Shown here piece by piece: positions 1 to 11,522 of a stretch of DNA of 64,000 nt; positions within the stretch are counted from its first letter, which is position 1; the number at the start of each line of letters is the position of its first letter. Both the position numbers and the translations under genes were made by a program. Under the pieces are notes generated by a model. That model had not been told where the DNA came from. It worked only from the letters and a program-made list of their open reading frames with translations, and searched no databases. Location of the stretch: positions 1,426,001 to 1,490,000 of the forward strand of contig JAUDYN010000009.1 in NCBI GenBank assembly GCA_030407005.1. The letters run 5' to 3'. The stretch comes from Desarmillaria ectypa (lineage: Eukaryota > Basidiomycota > Agaricomycetes > Agaricales > Physalacriaceae).

Positions 1-2152
1 GCTTGTCCCAAAGTAAGATAGAGCGTTGCTGAGAAGCCTCTACATCCAACAGGGATATCACACAGCCCGTGTCTGTCAAGAGAAAGAGTGATTAGAAGAC
101 AAAGGCACACATACGATCTCTCCTCCATCAAAGCCCGAAGTGCATCGGTATTGGCGAGTGTGCGTTTTCAATCCCACCCCGGGACAGGAGAATAATTTGG
201 GTCCGTGATCGGTTTTGTCGTTTCAACTTCGAAGATCGAAGCTATGCCATGAATTCGTAGCTCCGTGGACGATGTTGGATCAATGACATTGAAGAGTATA
301 ATAAACTTTCTGGACAGGGATCGAGAGCCCACTGGAACGACTTGTTCAAACATGGGTATATAAGTATCGGCGTTTTCTCCTAAACAAACGTTGATCAACA
401 TCAAACTTCAAAGCAAGAGAACAGCAGACCGAGACCGAGATGTGGACCGTAATACCAGCGTGGCCTGTTCCTTCGTTCACCAAACATATGATGATACACA
501 AAGTCAAGCCCGATATCCTGATACGGAAGATCATATCACTCCTCAATGAGAGAAATCGAAGAGCAAACGGTAATTTCGACATCGGTGGTCAACGAACATA
601 GGCATCCACTTCTTGATAGGGTCTATGAGACGCTTCACAATCGCAGTCATGGCTCCCACGATGGTAAGATATTAGACTCGTGGTTTGATGGTTGGTTGTC
701 CACATTGGCAGAAACGGGGAAGCCGTAGACGGAAATTAGTGGACAAGCAACGACGATAGTGGTAGATAATGGTTAGCTGTGTAATTTGTCGGGGGACCCA
801 GAAGTGAGGGATCTGGATTGTGAAGGTGGATTAGGGCCATGGGACATCTTCCGAAGCGTAGATACTATTCCCCGGTTGGCTTCAATGGACGGTTCGCATT
901 CGTCAGCGACGCAAAGCAGCTCCTAAGACTGGCATAATCACATAGTCAATTCTGAAAGTTATGGTACGGCAGAGCATTGGATGAGAAATCGAGGACAGCG
1001 GCTTGACACGATACAGCCGTCCTCCATTGTAGGAGAAAGGGATGAACGAGTGCGTGGAGTTCGCCTCCTTGATCATACCAGACCACTGTTTGGATACAAG
1101 AGAGCAAGTCAAGAAAATTTGCACTGGTTCATCGATAGAATATTGGCTAGCCCAGAGTTCTGCAAGAATATGCAAGAGTCAAGACGAGCTCGAATACAAG
1201 ATGGGGATATAATGCGTTGCGGTCCGGGTTTCAGGAAGTTCTTCGGGTTCCTCGGCCCGATGTATCGTGACTTACAACACAAGACCGTTTCCCTTCATAC
1301 GTGTAACTTTACTTACAATGAGGCTACCGAGGTAGACTATTCTACGCTTATTTACCTGAGCTGTATCAGCAGAGGTGGCCAATAAATCCAGTTTTCCAGT
1401 TTTTCAAGTCAGTCAAGTCACGGTGACGTTGCGACAGACTCCCTATCTTTTGATGTATCATTGTCAGTGAGGCCTAGCAGTGGTTCAGTCGTCACCAGTA
1501 GTTCAACGAACCTGGACATCGCACCCATACTGGAATATGCATAGCAAGTGGGAGGCGCACATCATCCGGAACCTTCATGTACCGAACCGTAGACGTCTTA
1601 GTGATGGAAACGCTAGACGAAGACTTGGAACGGCACTCTACACTCAAGGGAAAGCGATGATAATACTCCCGAGTATCTGGCAAGGTCCAACTCGGTGGGA
1701 TTTCGGCTTTAGCACGGATTCACAAGCAATTCAATACCAACGCCTTTCTACTTGCACCTCAGGGAGTGAGCCTAACTTCTGACGACAAGCTCGGTGGTCC
1801 CTGGAAGACAAAGGCTTCTTTCAACGCTCAGGCATGTATTCTTGTCTCCTTTTTATGCCCACGCTATGTTATTGTTGTCAAGTTCTACCGTCTCGGAGGC
1901 ATAGTATTCCTTACCGCATCTTGTTTTGTCACAGACTAGTTATAAATGTACTTACCTCTTTGTTATCGACGGCTCGAGTCTTGTTCTTTTATTAATAGCC
2001 TGGCTATTTTGAGCTAATCGATTGAAACACCATTTTCGACGCGGAAAAACTTCGGCATTCGTGGACCAGCTGCTCTCTCATTTGCGAAGATCGTCCGCCC
2101 AGCACGATATTAAAGAGCCCCACGCCATGGAACTTTTTTATTACCTCCTGTC
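1..2152. other. left flank, no supported gene
   Basis: The region has only short open frames with no recognisable domain. The longest (981-1385 +, 134 codons) has no similarity I can name. A TATA-like element lies at about 1941-1947, roughly 210 nt upstream of the GH5 start, and may belong to that gene's promoter. Degenerate remnants or terminal exons of a gene outside the window cannot be excluded. Confidence 0.4.
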
Positions 2153-3830
2153 ATGTCTCTGCTCAAAGTATCTGGAACGAAAATTGTTGATGAGGAGGGT
2201 AAAGAGATCATCCTGCGAGGAGCAGGCCTAGGTGGTTGGATGAAGTGAGTGTCGCCCCTCGCTTTTCCCAAGTCACTTCTAACTACCGTAGTATGGAGAA
2301 TTTCATTTCAGGTATGCAATCTTGTATTTTCACGACAGCATAATGGGAGCTAACTGCCATTAGGATATCCTGGCTGTGAATTCCAGATCCGCGAAGCCTT
2401 GGCCGATACCATTGGGCAAGAAAAATCCGATTTTTTCTTCGACAAGGTCAGTAGACTCGCTATTCCAGAATGACTGTTTTTCCAACCTCATACAGTTTTT
2501 GGAATACTTCTTCATGGATGCCGACGCGGCCTTCTTTAGCAGTCTTGGGCTGAACTGCATTAGGCTCCCTTTTAATTACCGCCACTTTGAAGGTACGCAC
2601 GCTCCCCGGCACATATGTCATCTTCGTTGATTTTACTTGGCAGACGATATGAATCCCCGCGTTTTGAAGGAATCTGGATTTAAGCACCTCGATCGAGTGA
2701 TCGGCCTCTGTGCGCAGTACAACATTTACACTATCTTAGATCTGCACACCGCTCCTGGCGGACAGAATAACGACTGGCATTCTGACCATGGAGGGCATAT
2801 TGCGAACTGTATGTTTTTGTTCTTTCTAGACTACACACAGACAGTCCTAACTGGAGATTTACCAGTCTGGAATCACAAAGACTTTCAGGACCGCACTGTG
2901 TGGCTCTGGGAACGCCTCGCCGAGCACTTTAAATCTAACAAATGGATCGCAGGCTACAATCCTATCAACGAACCCACTGACCCCAAACATACCCGCGTCC
3001 TCTCCTTTTACGACCGCGTCCACAAGGCCATCCGCGCCATCGACCCGGACCACGCCATCATCTTCGACGGCAACACCTTTGCGTCCGACTTTAGCCACTT
3101 TGGCGACATCTACAAGAAGTGGGACAACACGGCCTACTCGATCCACGATTACTCCCTCTTCGGTTTCCCTGCCCCGCCGGAAGACTACGTAGGTAGCGAG
3201 CCGCAGCTGCACAGACTCAGGCGAAGCTATGAGAAGAAACGAGAGTGGATGGACCAGCATGGGCTATGCGTATGGAATGGCGAATGGGGCCCAGTCTATG
3301 CGAGGAGGCAGTACGATGGAGAGGCTACAGACGCCATCAACACTATGCGCTACAAAGTCCTTAAAGATCAACTCGATATCTACAACAAGGACCGTCTCAG
3401 TTGGAGTATCTGGCTGTACAAGGACATCGGATTCCAAGGGATGGTCTACGTGTCCCAGGAGACGCCATATATGACGCTTTTCAAGGATTTCCTCGCCAAG
3501 AAACACCGTCTTGCTATTGATGCCTGGGGCGCGGATGATTCCGCCGTCCGACACATCTACCAGCCGCTGGTAGACCACATCATGACGGAGATCCCACCCA
3601 AGTATCGCGAGCTCTACCCCTTCCCCGTGTGGAAGCTCGATGCACGGATGGGCAGGCTCGCGAGGAATATCCTTGTTGCAGAGTTTCTCGTCCAGGAGTG
3701 GGCGGATCACTTCATTGGGAAGGAGAAGGAAGAGCTGGATCGCATCGCTGCGAGTTTCAGGTTTGACCAGTGTGAGAAGAGGGAAGGATTGAACCACATT
3801 TTGTCGGAGAACGCAAAACTCTCCCAGTAG
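2153..3830 (+). CDS. GH5 glycoside hydrolase, intracellular type
   Basis: Six exons (2153-2244, 2292-2311, 2364-2446, 2496-2592, 2644-2808, 2866-3830) give 473 residues in frame. The protein is a cellulase-fold (GH5) hydrolase. The N-terminus reads MSLLKVSGTKIVDE and then LRGAGLGGWMNMENF, a typical opening strand of the TIM barrel. The acid/base glutamate is in NPINEP (about E188), and the nucleophile is in WNGEWGP (about E292). HDYSLFGFP and WSIWLYKDIGFQGM are further barrel motifs. There is no signal peptide, so the enzyme is probably intracellular. The substrate is uncertain (beta-glucoside or beta-glucan). Exon 2 is only 20 nt. The ATG was chosen because it is the first methionine in frame with the conserved opening strand. 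The gene converges on the secreted-protein gene 279 nt downstream. The family call is firm; the specificity is not. Confidence 0.9.
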
Positions 3831-4109
3831 GTGGACAGATGAAGAAAAAGATGGAGAATGCACATGTACTATTAGTGATTGGCAGATGAGCTGCCACCGA
3901 TTATTCATCTCAATTCTGGTATAATGTTCCACGTCAATCGCATTCAAATACTGTAGGATCCAAACAAGGGTATAGCAAGTCAACTGCTAGAAAGTCGAAA
4001 AATGAGGGAATCATGAATAAATACGTTCCTCCAGCCCACTCTAATATACGGCCAGTACGTCGACGGGCTCGACGTGAGGCATCTATGCGTGAAAAGTGCG
4101 GAGTATCAC

Positions 4110-6414
4110 TCAGTTTTTCCCATTACCTTTGCCTTTCACGGCAGCTGATGAGGTTTCTGCAGCAGCTGTGTCACTTTCCGTAGCAGATACCGCATTGGTA
4201 TCTGAAGCAGCACCTGTAGCAGATGCGACACCCGATGACGCCGCGTCTGAGGCTGACGCGGTAGCCGATGCGATTGCCGAAGAGTTCTTTCCGCCCTTGG
4301 TCGAAGCACCACCAGTCGCAGAAACAGTAGCCTTAGACGCCGAACCCGTCACTGAAGCCGAAACTGAGTCTGAAACGGAGGCTGAATCAGTTGCTGAAGC
4401 TGATGCCTTGACGCCACTGCCAGTTGCCGTGGCCGTAGCCGAGACACTCTCAGAGGCCACAGACGACGAAGCGGTGGTGTTGCTTGCGGGTTTTCCATCA
4501 TTAGTGACAGTGAACTGGTCAAAGGGATGAGTAAGGGCACCTTGCCAAGACACGTAACATTTTGAAAACTCACATAGACAACATCATCCAGGGAACCATG
4601 TTGGGCGATCGCAACAATGACTGGCTGATGGTTCGCTGCTGCGTTGATGGAACTGAGCTTGTAGAAACCAGCTGGGAGACCTTTGTCAACACTGGCGGTG
4701 ACCACGCCGTTGACTGCCGCTCCGTTCACACCCTGTGTATTATTTTATATTACCGCCCGTTTTCATACGTTGAAGAAGAAATGTAATTACCTTGAAGAAT
4801 GCAAAAGTCTTCGGGTCAGTGGGGGTTTTCTGGTCGAGCGAATCCAACTTCTCGATAACAACGTGTGTATGCCCAATGATCTGTCCCTGACTATTCAGTT
4901 GCTGAGGCGCAGAGAAATAGTTGGCTGTGGCATTAACGAAATTGCCGGTCTGTATTTTCTGAATAGCCATTGTGATATCGAACGCCGTGTTAGCCTTGAG
5001 GGTACCAAAGTTTTGTGGGTTTGTGAACTTGGAGCTCGGCATGTTATCGGTACTGGGGATGGCACCGATAGGAATGGGATTGCAGGAGCCAGTCTTAACC
5101 TGTTGACCATTGGTGATGGGAGCAGCGACATTAAGACAAAAGTTGATGAAGTTGTTCGTAGTTGTGAGGGACGGAGACTGTCCAGCGACCGGTGTGCTTT
5201 GGCCGTCGTTAGCAAAATTGGAACCAATAACACGAGGGTCGAGCGCTGAAGATAATATGAAGTGAGCGAATGCCATAACTTGACAAAAAAAACGAACTCA
5301 GAGATGTTTGAGCATTACCAGTATTCGCGGCGTTGTTACCAGAAGAACCTGTACTAGACTATAAATAGCCCTTAGCAAGGGAGACGACAGACAAGAATTG
5401 GACACACCGATGCAGCAGAGCTGGAGGTCGCTGTTCCGCTACCGGTGTTACCATTACCAGAGGAACTCGTAGCAGACTACCAACGGCAACATTAACGTCA
5501 GCGCTATAGATACCCCAGATGAACATACCGAAGCGGCCGACGTGCTCGCAGCATTTCCAGATTTTCCGGTGTTGGATTTGCCGTTACCGGATTTGCCAGT
5601 GCTCGACTAGAGACGTCATTACTAAGATTCATGACTAGGATACTGCTCGCAACACATACCGACGCAGCAGATGTCGTTGTTGCGCTTCCCGAGTTGCCTG
5701 ATGATTGTTATCAGTCGAAATACTAGGTGGAAGTAGGTAGTTATCCTTACCGTTTCCAATCGCACTACTTGCGGAACTATTAGAACCGCTGCTACTGCTG
5801 GCACCGGAGCTGTTGTTGCCAGTATTGTTGTCTAAAAAAGAGGTGAATTTAAAATCTCCGCAAGAATAAGCAAAGGAAATCGTACTGTTTCCATTGCTAG
5901 TCGAACCAGAATTATTAGAACTGCCGCTCCCTGCAGAGCTATTGGAGCCATTGCCACCACCGTTACCCGAGCTATTGTTGCCAGTATTGTCTAAAAAAGG
6001 GCCAAATTTACTCCCTCAAAAAAAAAAATAAGCAAAGATAGTCGTACTATTTCCGCTGTTAGTTGAACCAGAAGTATTGGAGCTACCATTTCCAGCCGCA
6101 GACCCATCTGAGTTGTTGTTCGAGCCGCCATCTATTCTCGATGTGAGCGACTACATGGCAAGGGATCGTGAGAACGTACTATTCCCAGGGCCGCTGGTGC
6201 TCGACGTCGAAGTAGCGGTGACAGTTACAGTCTGAGTGATAACGCTCTGAGCCTTTATATCCCGTCAGCGGTACAAAAATAACCGAATGCAAATATTTCA
6301 ACGCACATCACAGGATTGTGACTGTTGTTGAAAGCCATGGCGAGGCGCAGCTTCAACAGCCAAGGCAGAGAAATACAGTCCCAGCAAAGCAACACAAAGA
6401 GCCTTGGAAAACAT
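4110..6414 (-). CDS. secreted Ser/Ala/Gly/Asn-rich protein with conserved core
   Basis: Twelve exons give 564 residues in frame: 6307-6414, 6180-6252, 6048-6131, 5886-5990, 5751-5831, 5660-5697, 5529-5606, 5408-5476, 5319-5358, 4791-5245, 4574-4732 and 4110-4514, all on the minus strand. A signal peptide (MFSKALCVALLGLYFSALAV) is followed by a low-complexity linker rich in N, G, S and T, encoded by a string of 38-105 nt exons. A conserved globular core follows (ALDPRVIGSNFANDG ... TNNFINFC ... GHTHVVIEKLDSLDQ ... ANHQPVIVAIAQHGSLDDVVY). The tail is A/S/T-rich and ends in KGKGNGKN. From memory, homologues in Agaricomycetes are often labelled 'ribosomal protein s17'. That name does not fit a secreted protein, and I infer it is a mis-propagated label. 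The core has no known function to me. The Ser/Thr-rich parts suggest O-glycosylation, as in cell-wall or secreted proteins. Confidence 0.85.
5817..6110 (-). repeat. tandem duplication of exon plus intron (about 160 nt period)
   Basis: Within the secreted-protein gene, the segments starting near 5821 and 5981 are diverged direct repeats. Each holds the start of an N/G/S-rich exon (ACAATACTGGCAAC or a close variant on the minus strand), the same T-run acceptor (TTTTTTAG), an intron containing CTTTGCTTATT, and the same donor context (AA[T/C]A followed by GTACGA). The exons keep the same phase, so unit gain or loss leaves the frame open. Confidence 0.8.
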
Positions 6415-7989
6415 TTCGACAAAATAGCAAGTAAAAGAATGGATTTAATGAACGGGATGCGTTGAGCTTGAAAGTAAAAAGGAAAATAAAACGAAGCAAG
6501 AGCACGACACCAGTGTCGGCGGTCGTATGCGCACTGGGCGACGGCTGAGAAACGATGGGAGAAGGGAAAGGGGAAAGTGGACCATCCATCGTTCGTGCCT
6601 TGACTTTAAACCTCCGCGTGTGCCACCCTATTCGGAACGGGATCTCGGCGCATGCTCTGTTTGGATTGATCGTGCCTCGATTTCCTTCTCACCATTGTCA
6701 CTTATAATTATCCTTGTCCCAGTGGGTGATGCTGCAGTACACAATGGATCCGTCTATTTCCAGCCAAGTAGCCCTTTCCACTGGTTGTGCAAATGGTATC
6801 TCTTATGTTTCTCTATCTACCACATCATGACCTTCTGCAGGGCTTTTGGTGTTAGCATCTTACATCTATGATCCTTCATGTCAAGGGGTAGAACTGTTTC
6901 TAACGTCTTTGATTGGGCGGAAGTAACTTGGTTTATGCTTAACCTCTGTCTTTGTGTGGCCACTGTGCGGTATCTTACCTTGCACCAACGCTTGAAACTC
7001 GACGCGAGTACCCTTTCTCTTCGACTTGTCAATATTTTCTCAAGGACTAGGGACACAGCTAGTTGCCCTTGATCCAATTCCCTCAGAATACACTTCAGCT
7101 CCCTTCTATCTTTAGCTCGGGAAATTGCTTTTATATATCTTGTCGCTAACGTAGGTTGGTTACGAGTAGTGCCTTGATTATAGAAAATCATTCTGGTAGC
7201 ACCATCGAATACTACCGGATCTTCAGCACCACTCGACATCTGTATTCCACCCTTGCGGTCACTCTGGGTCCGTCGGCACCACACACTATTATCTGATCGT
7301 ACTCTTACTCATCTGGACGACCTTGTTGAACAACGCACATGCCAACTTCCTTCTTCATCACACACCGACGGTAACTGTTGTGTTCTTGTATGTGTACAGC
7401 CCTACGAAAGCAAGTGCAAAGTTCAAAACTTCTAAGTTACCTGCTACGCTATTATAAATCTCCAATTTGCCGGCGCTGTATCCTATTCTCACGTACTGTT
7501 ATTTTGAGCTTCGACTGCAGTGCGTTGTCCGTCTCATCTATCCGGATAACTCCCCAATTGAAGCAACGACAAAGGCGTTTCTGCTGTTGTTCGGGTAGGC
7601 CGGAGCCTACTCTATTATTGGAACTCCATGCAATACGTTCATCAACGATGCTGGCTGCCATAGACCTCCCCCGCTGCCTGACGATAAGACACATGCTCGA
7701 ACTCTCCACGTGCAACAACAATTCCACGTGTAATATGGATGGCCAACAATCACTGAGCTTCGTGCAGCATGACTTACCATAATCGGCCGAAGACCTTCTG
7801 GCTTTGAATCAGAACATTTCAATATTCCGAGTAGTACCCAAAATTTCCAGTATCTACCTTCAAAATTGAGACTCAGCTTAATCTTATTAACTATTATGCA
7901 TGAACATTCAAGTAAAAGTTCGAATATACAAAAAGTAACTAGTGCTGAAGGTGTACCTTCCAGTTCGACGCACAGAAAATATCAACCAA
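6415..7989. other. intergenic, no supported gene
   Basis: The minus-strand frame 6817-7284 (155 codons) is the longest, but it shows no domain I recognise and no convincing splice partners. Other frames are short. The right edge abuts the 3' flank of U2 copy 1. The first few hundred bases should contain the promoter of the minus-strand secreted-protein gene. Confidence 0.4.
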
Positions 7990-8057
7990 GTTTGCTGCAA
8001 CCCAAAGACTGCCAACTGGAAGTCCCCGCAAGTGCACAGCAAAGAAAAAAAGGGATC

Positions 8058-8243
8058 CCCCGACGACGCAAGCGAGTACTGCAATAGCAAGGTCATCACG
8101 CCTCCGTGTTGCAAGCAGAGCACAGAAGACAAGGGCAGCAAAAATTAGATAACCAATACGGGAGGCGGTGCCTCCGTAATAGTGGTTAAACTATTAAGAA
8201 CAGATACTACACTTGATCTAAGCCAAAAGGCCAGAGTGGTAAG
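8058..8243 (-). ncRNA. U2 spliceosomal snRNA, copy 1
   Basis: On the minus strand the sequence carries the near-universal U2 5' core: CCTTTTGGCTTAGATCAAG, then the branch-point recognition GTGTAGTA and TCTGTTCTTAATAG. Stem IIa is a perfect AATAGT/ACTATT pair, followed by a GGAGGC/GCCTCC hairpin. The Sm site TAATTTTTG comes next. Stem III (CTTCTGTG with CACGGAGG) and stem-loop IV follow; loop IV has the canonical U2B''-type sequence TATTGCAGTAC and is closed by GATGAC/GTCGTC. Ends are estimated: the 5' end from comparison with other fungal U2 RNAs, the 3' end just after stem IV and before a T-run. U2 pairs with the intron branch point in the spliceosome. This copy keeps every element expected of a working gene. 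Confidence 0.93.
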
Positions 8244-8301
8244 GTTTTCAGATGTCGGGATGCGCTTTTTGTACCCCCGAGCTTTGAGCACAGACCATGT
8301 C
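8244..8301 (-). promoter_or_regulatory. conserved upstream block of U2 copy 1
   Basis: A block just 5' of the snRNA (minus strand) contains AGCTCGGGGGTACAAAAAG and GCGCATCCCGACATC. It is nearly unchanged in copy 2. TACAAAAAG may act as a TATA-like element. Its promoter role is inferred from position and conservation only. Confidence 0.55.
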
Positions 8302-8886
8302 TCCTTTAGGAAAGTCGGACGTCGGACCGAACTTCCTGATGAATCCTACAGACAGAACTGTATGGCAGAAGACGTCGGCTACTTTTTTCATGAAGAAACG
8401 GTAACAGTTCTGTACGTTCTCCTACTTTGTCTATATAACAACAAAGCTCACTTAGAACAGCCATTTGTGCAGGCGTAACCGATAAAAACTTGAGCAGACT
8501 AACAGAAAGTCGATAAATTGAGGACACTGTCCTCGCGCATCTGTGATTTATAAGAGGGCGAGTATACCTCATAGTGGCACATTGCCGAATGAATCCAATC
8601 AATGGTCGCAGGCATTGAATATTGATAAACTTTTACGAATTCGCCTGCTTCTCTTTTATGGACCTCCCAGCCTTTCTCACCACGATGAGCCCATCATCCG
8701 GTGTGCAATCGACCTGATTGTCAGGTTGTCACTCTTCTTGGTCATTCCGCCCCCCCTCCCCCACACATTTTGCTATGCTGCACGTTCAGAGTTCGACGGC
8801 GAGGAACATGCGACTTGATATCATGGGGCAAAGCGCTGCTAATAATAACCACAGCAAAGCCCATCCACTCTTATTTCCCTTCTACG
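8302..8886. other. intergenic, shared divergent promoter region
   Basis: The region lies between the divergently oriented U2 copy 1 and the SurE-like gene. It contains a pyrimidine-rich run near 8740-8762 (CCGCCCCCCCTCCCCC-like) about 130 nt upstream of the SurE ATG. No gene is supported. Confidence 0.4.
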
Positions 8887-10145
8887 ATGATCAGATTCAC
8901 GGTACTCGCTCTTTTCTATCTGCAGAGCGTGCATGGGAGCAACATTGTCCTGACAAATGACGACGGCTGGGCCGTAGCTTTGGTCCGAGCTCAGAACGAT
9001 GCACTGAAGGCTGCGGGGCATGACGCAGGTGCAAACCTTCTGTGCGGTGACATTATAACTGATTGTAGGTATAACGAACAGGTCGTGCTTTCATGCCCAG
9101 CAGAAAACAAATCAGGTACAGGGTCTTCTAGTGCACCGGCTACGGTACTAGCGTCTCCGTGCGAGTTTGCTACATGCCCAACTGGATCTCCCGCGGAGGG
9201 CTTCAATGCGTCCGATCGTGAGTTGATATCGTTCCTCGAGGGCTCTTGGAGTTTGAATCGAACACAGCTCATTTGAACTATATCAACGCAATTCCTGTCG
9301 ACTCAGTCCGGTATGGAATCCAGACACTCGCACCCCAGTTCTTCAACGGTAGTGCGCCCAATTTCGTCATAAGCGGCCCAAACGTTGGAAGTACGAGGGC
9401 ATATAGACACCGATTCGTCCGCTAATATTCATTTTGTGCAGATAATTTGGGGTCCACCGTGCTCATCTCTGGAACAGTGTGAGTTTGCCTTTCTCTCTAG
9501 CAGGGTACGGGCCCCAGCTGATCTCATTTCCGTCATCTCTTCTCATGATCATCATTGCATAGCGGTGCAGCATGTGAAGCAGCACCCGAGGGGATCCCTT
9601 CTATTGCTTTCTCCGCAGCAACAGGTTCCCAGGTGTCGTACACCACCTTAAAATCTAATCCAGACTCGGATGGCACTCTCGCGGCACGAGCATATGCTGC
9701 TTTGAGCGTCCAGTTTGTGCAGGCGCTGACGACAGCTGAAGGAACGATTCTCCCAACAAATGTCAGTATCAACGTGAATTATCCTTCGACAAGCGATTGT
9801 CCAGACGTGTCAAATTTCAGCTTTGTGTTGTCTAGGATCAATGAGGACGAAAGCGCGACGGATGTGGAATGGTGTGGAACAACTAATTTGCCTGCAGAGT
9901 CGAATGTGGTGAAGCAGGGATGTTTTGCTAGTGTAAGCGTCTTCAACGCATCGACCAAAGGCGATGTAAATGCCGATACGCAGGCGTTTGTATTGGATAG
10001 GGTCAGAGGGATTCTGACTTGCTTGTCTGACGGTAATAGCAGCAATAGGCATGTCACGAACGCCGGCACAATGATGACGGAGACGACAACGAAGACGACA
10101 ACAACGATGGCGGTGGCGATGGTGATGGTGGCGATGACGAAATGA
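8887..10145 (+). CDS. secreted SurE-like acid phosphatase
   Basis: Five exons (8887-9024, 9082-9217, 9268-9390, 9442-9478, 9563-10145) give 338 residues. A short signal peptide (MIRFTVLALFYLQSVHG) precedes SNIVLTNDDGW, the SurE metal-binding motif (N25, D26, D27). GHDVVLSCP, a Ser-rich P-loop-like stretch and the second signature SGPNVGNNLG follow. The family comprises metal-dependent nucleotidases and acid phosphatases; fungal secreted members probably release phosphate. Intron 1 (9025-9081) needs a GC donor; it is 57 nt with no in-frame stop, so it could also be retained. The last about 25 codons run through a GAC/GAT/GGC low-complexity tract in a Thr/Ala/Met-rich frame, which is unusual. 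The other frame is discussed among the findings. The family is certain; the C-terminus is uncertain. Confidence 0.88.
10068..10142 (+). repeat. GAC/GAT/GGC trinucleotide tract in the SurE 3' end
   Basis: This imperfect trinucleotide repeat reads as Thr/Lys/Met/Ala in the annotated frame and as Asp/Asn/Gly in the +1 frame. It can expand or slip and may have altered the C-terminus of the phosphatase. Confidence 0.75.
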
Positions 10146-11522
10146 ACACTGAAACTGTACTTATTGAACATGAACTGATTGCGTCTCCCAGACCACCTAA
10201 CTCCGAGGTCAGTTTCTCCAGCGAGCCACATCTTTGTCCCACATTATCATTATCCATTCTCTCAACCGTCGTACTTCACACATCATGAGAGGTCGATAAT
10301 ACGCTCAAGACCCATATCTCGAAGTGCGTATTCTTCTGGCGTCGTGCTATCTCCTAGCTGGCTGTGCATCGAGTTCAGCTATTGACGGTCTACTACACTG
10401 CTCCTGGGTAGTTGACGATGCACTAAAACCAAACAGGAGGACTTGTCGATGTTGTGAACGGCGTTGTGTAAAATAGAGATTGCCTTCGGCGAGGGAACGT
10501 GTTTGAGAACAGTCTGTGAACATTGCTGAATCCCAGAAGTGCTGAATCCTATTTCTCGAAGGGCAATTCCAGGTCCTTGAAAGAAGAGATTCCGGCCCGT
10601 ACATTATTTGTAGGTCGGAAGGTGTCTGTGTTGTTTGGTGATTTAAATAAACATTCAAGTCAGAGCTATGCAGTCGATGGACGTACAGATAATCCCCCAA
10701 GTTCTGTTATCCAAAGTAGGTGATTCCGGATTCATCCATCATACAGCAGCGTGCAAGGCACATCTAGAAGGCTACGAGAAAAGATTTGAAGCAGGGAGCT
10801 CGGCATACCAAGACACAACAATCCCCTTGCTTCCCCGTCTTAAGAGGTGGACTGCACTCGGAGTCCCAACGTATGTCGAATTTCACCAACTACAGCATGA
10901 TGCCCAGATGGCGAAAGGCTGGAAAGATGGGTAGTTCGATGGAAAGATAGCGTAGTGGTAGAAGGAAGAAAACGGCGACGACAAAGAGGAAAGAGACGTA
11001 ATATGTTTGTCCCAACTTGACGCGCCTCTTTCCCGGACCGTCAGCATCGAACTCGCCAAATCCTTGGTCGTCGCTATACTACCAAGCTACCTACTTGCTA
11101 TCTTCAGCAGAAGCTGGGTGGCCAGCAACACGCCATATCTGTCTTGACTTTGAACGCGATATTCCCACTGTTTTCTCAATTAACCTAACGACGCCTCGTC
11201 GTATTACAGGCACTGCACGAACCTCAGATCTGGATTGTCAGATGGCCCGCAGGCGGCGCGTTTTCTTGTCTAGCAATAAACGAAGCTAAGACACTAACCA
11301 GGCAGATATTGGATATCCGTACATTTGCGGTGTTTCAGGACAAGGAACAGTCGCCAGCCCTTAGCTTGTCCTGCAGGTTGGCTCGCTTTGTTGAGAGGTA
11401 CCTATTTCATTAATGCTCTACCGAACGTTACACAAGTAACTAACGATATGCTAGAATGTCCAATTTGTGTTCAATACATGGTCTGGTATGAAGAAAAAGA
11501 GGGAAAATATGCAAATGTCACA
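10146..11522. other. intergenic, no supported gene
   Basis: Only frames under 120 codons are seen on either strand, and none has a recognisable domain. The region lies between the 3' ends of the SurE-like gene and the minus-strand LRR-like gene, so it is a tail-to-tail interval. Confidence 0.4.

Larger units (their letters stand above)
7990..8301 (-). repeat. inverted duplicate of the U2 locus (copy 1)
   Basis: This block is about 95% identical to the reverse complement of 63074-63385. Similarity covers about 58 nt upstream of U2, the whole snRNA and about 70 nt of 3' flank, and stops abruptly at GCAGCAAAC (minus strand). Confidence 0.92.

Noticed and set aside
6817..7284. 155-codon minus-strand frame between the secreted gene and U2 copy 1.
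   Set aside because: Rich in Arg/Lys but without a recognisable domain or conserved pattern, and no supporting exon structure.
8182..8478. Open frame with a start of MVKLLRTDTTLDLSQKARVV, also present at 62983-63192 on the minus strand.
   Set aside because: The shared peptide is an artefact: it is the antisense translation of the duplicated U2 snRNA and its upstream block.
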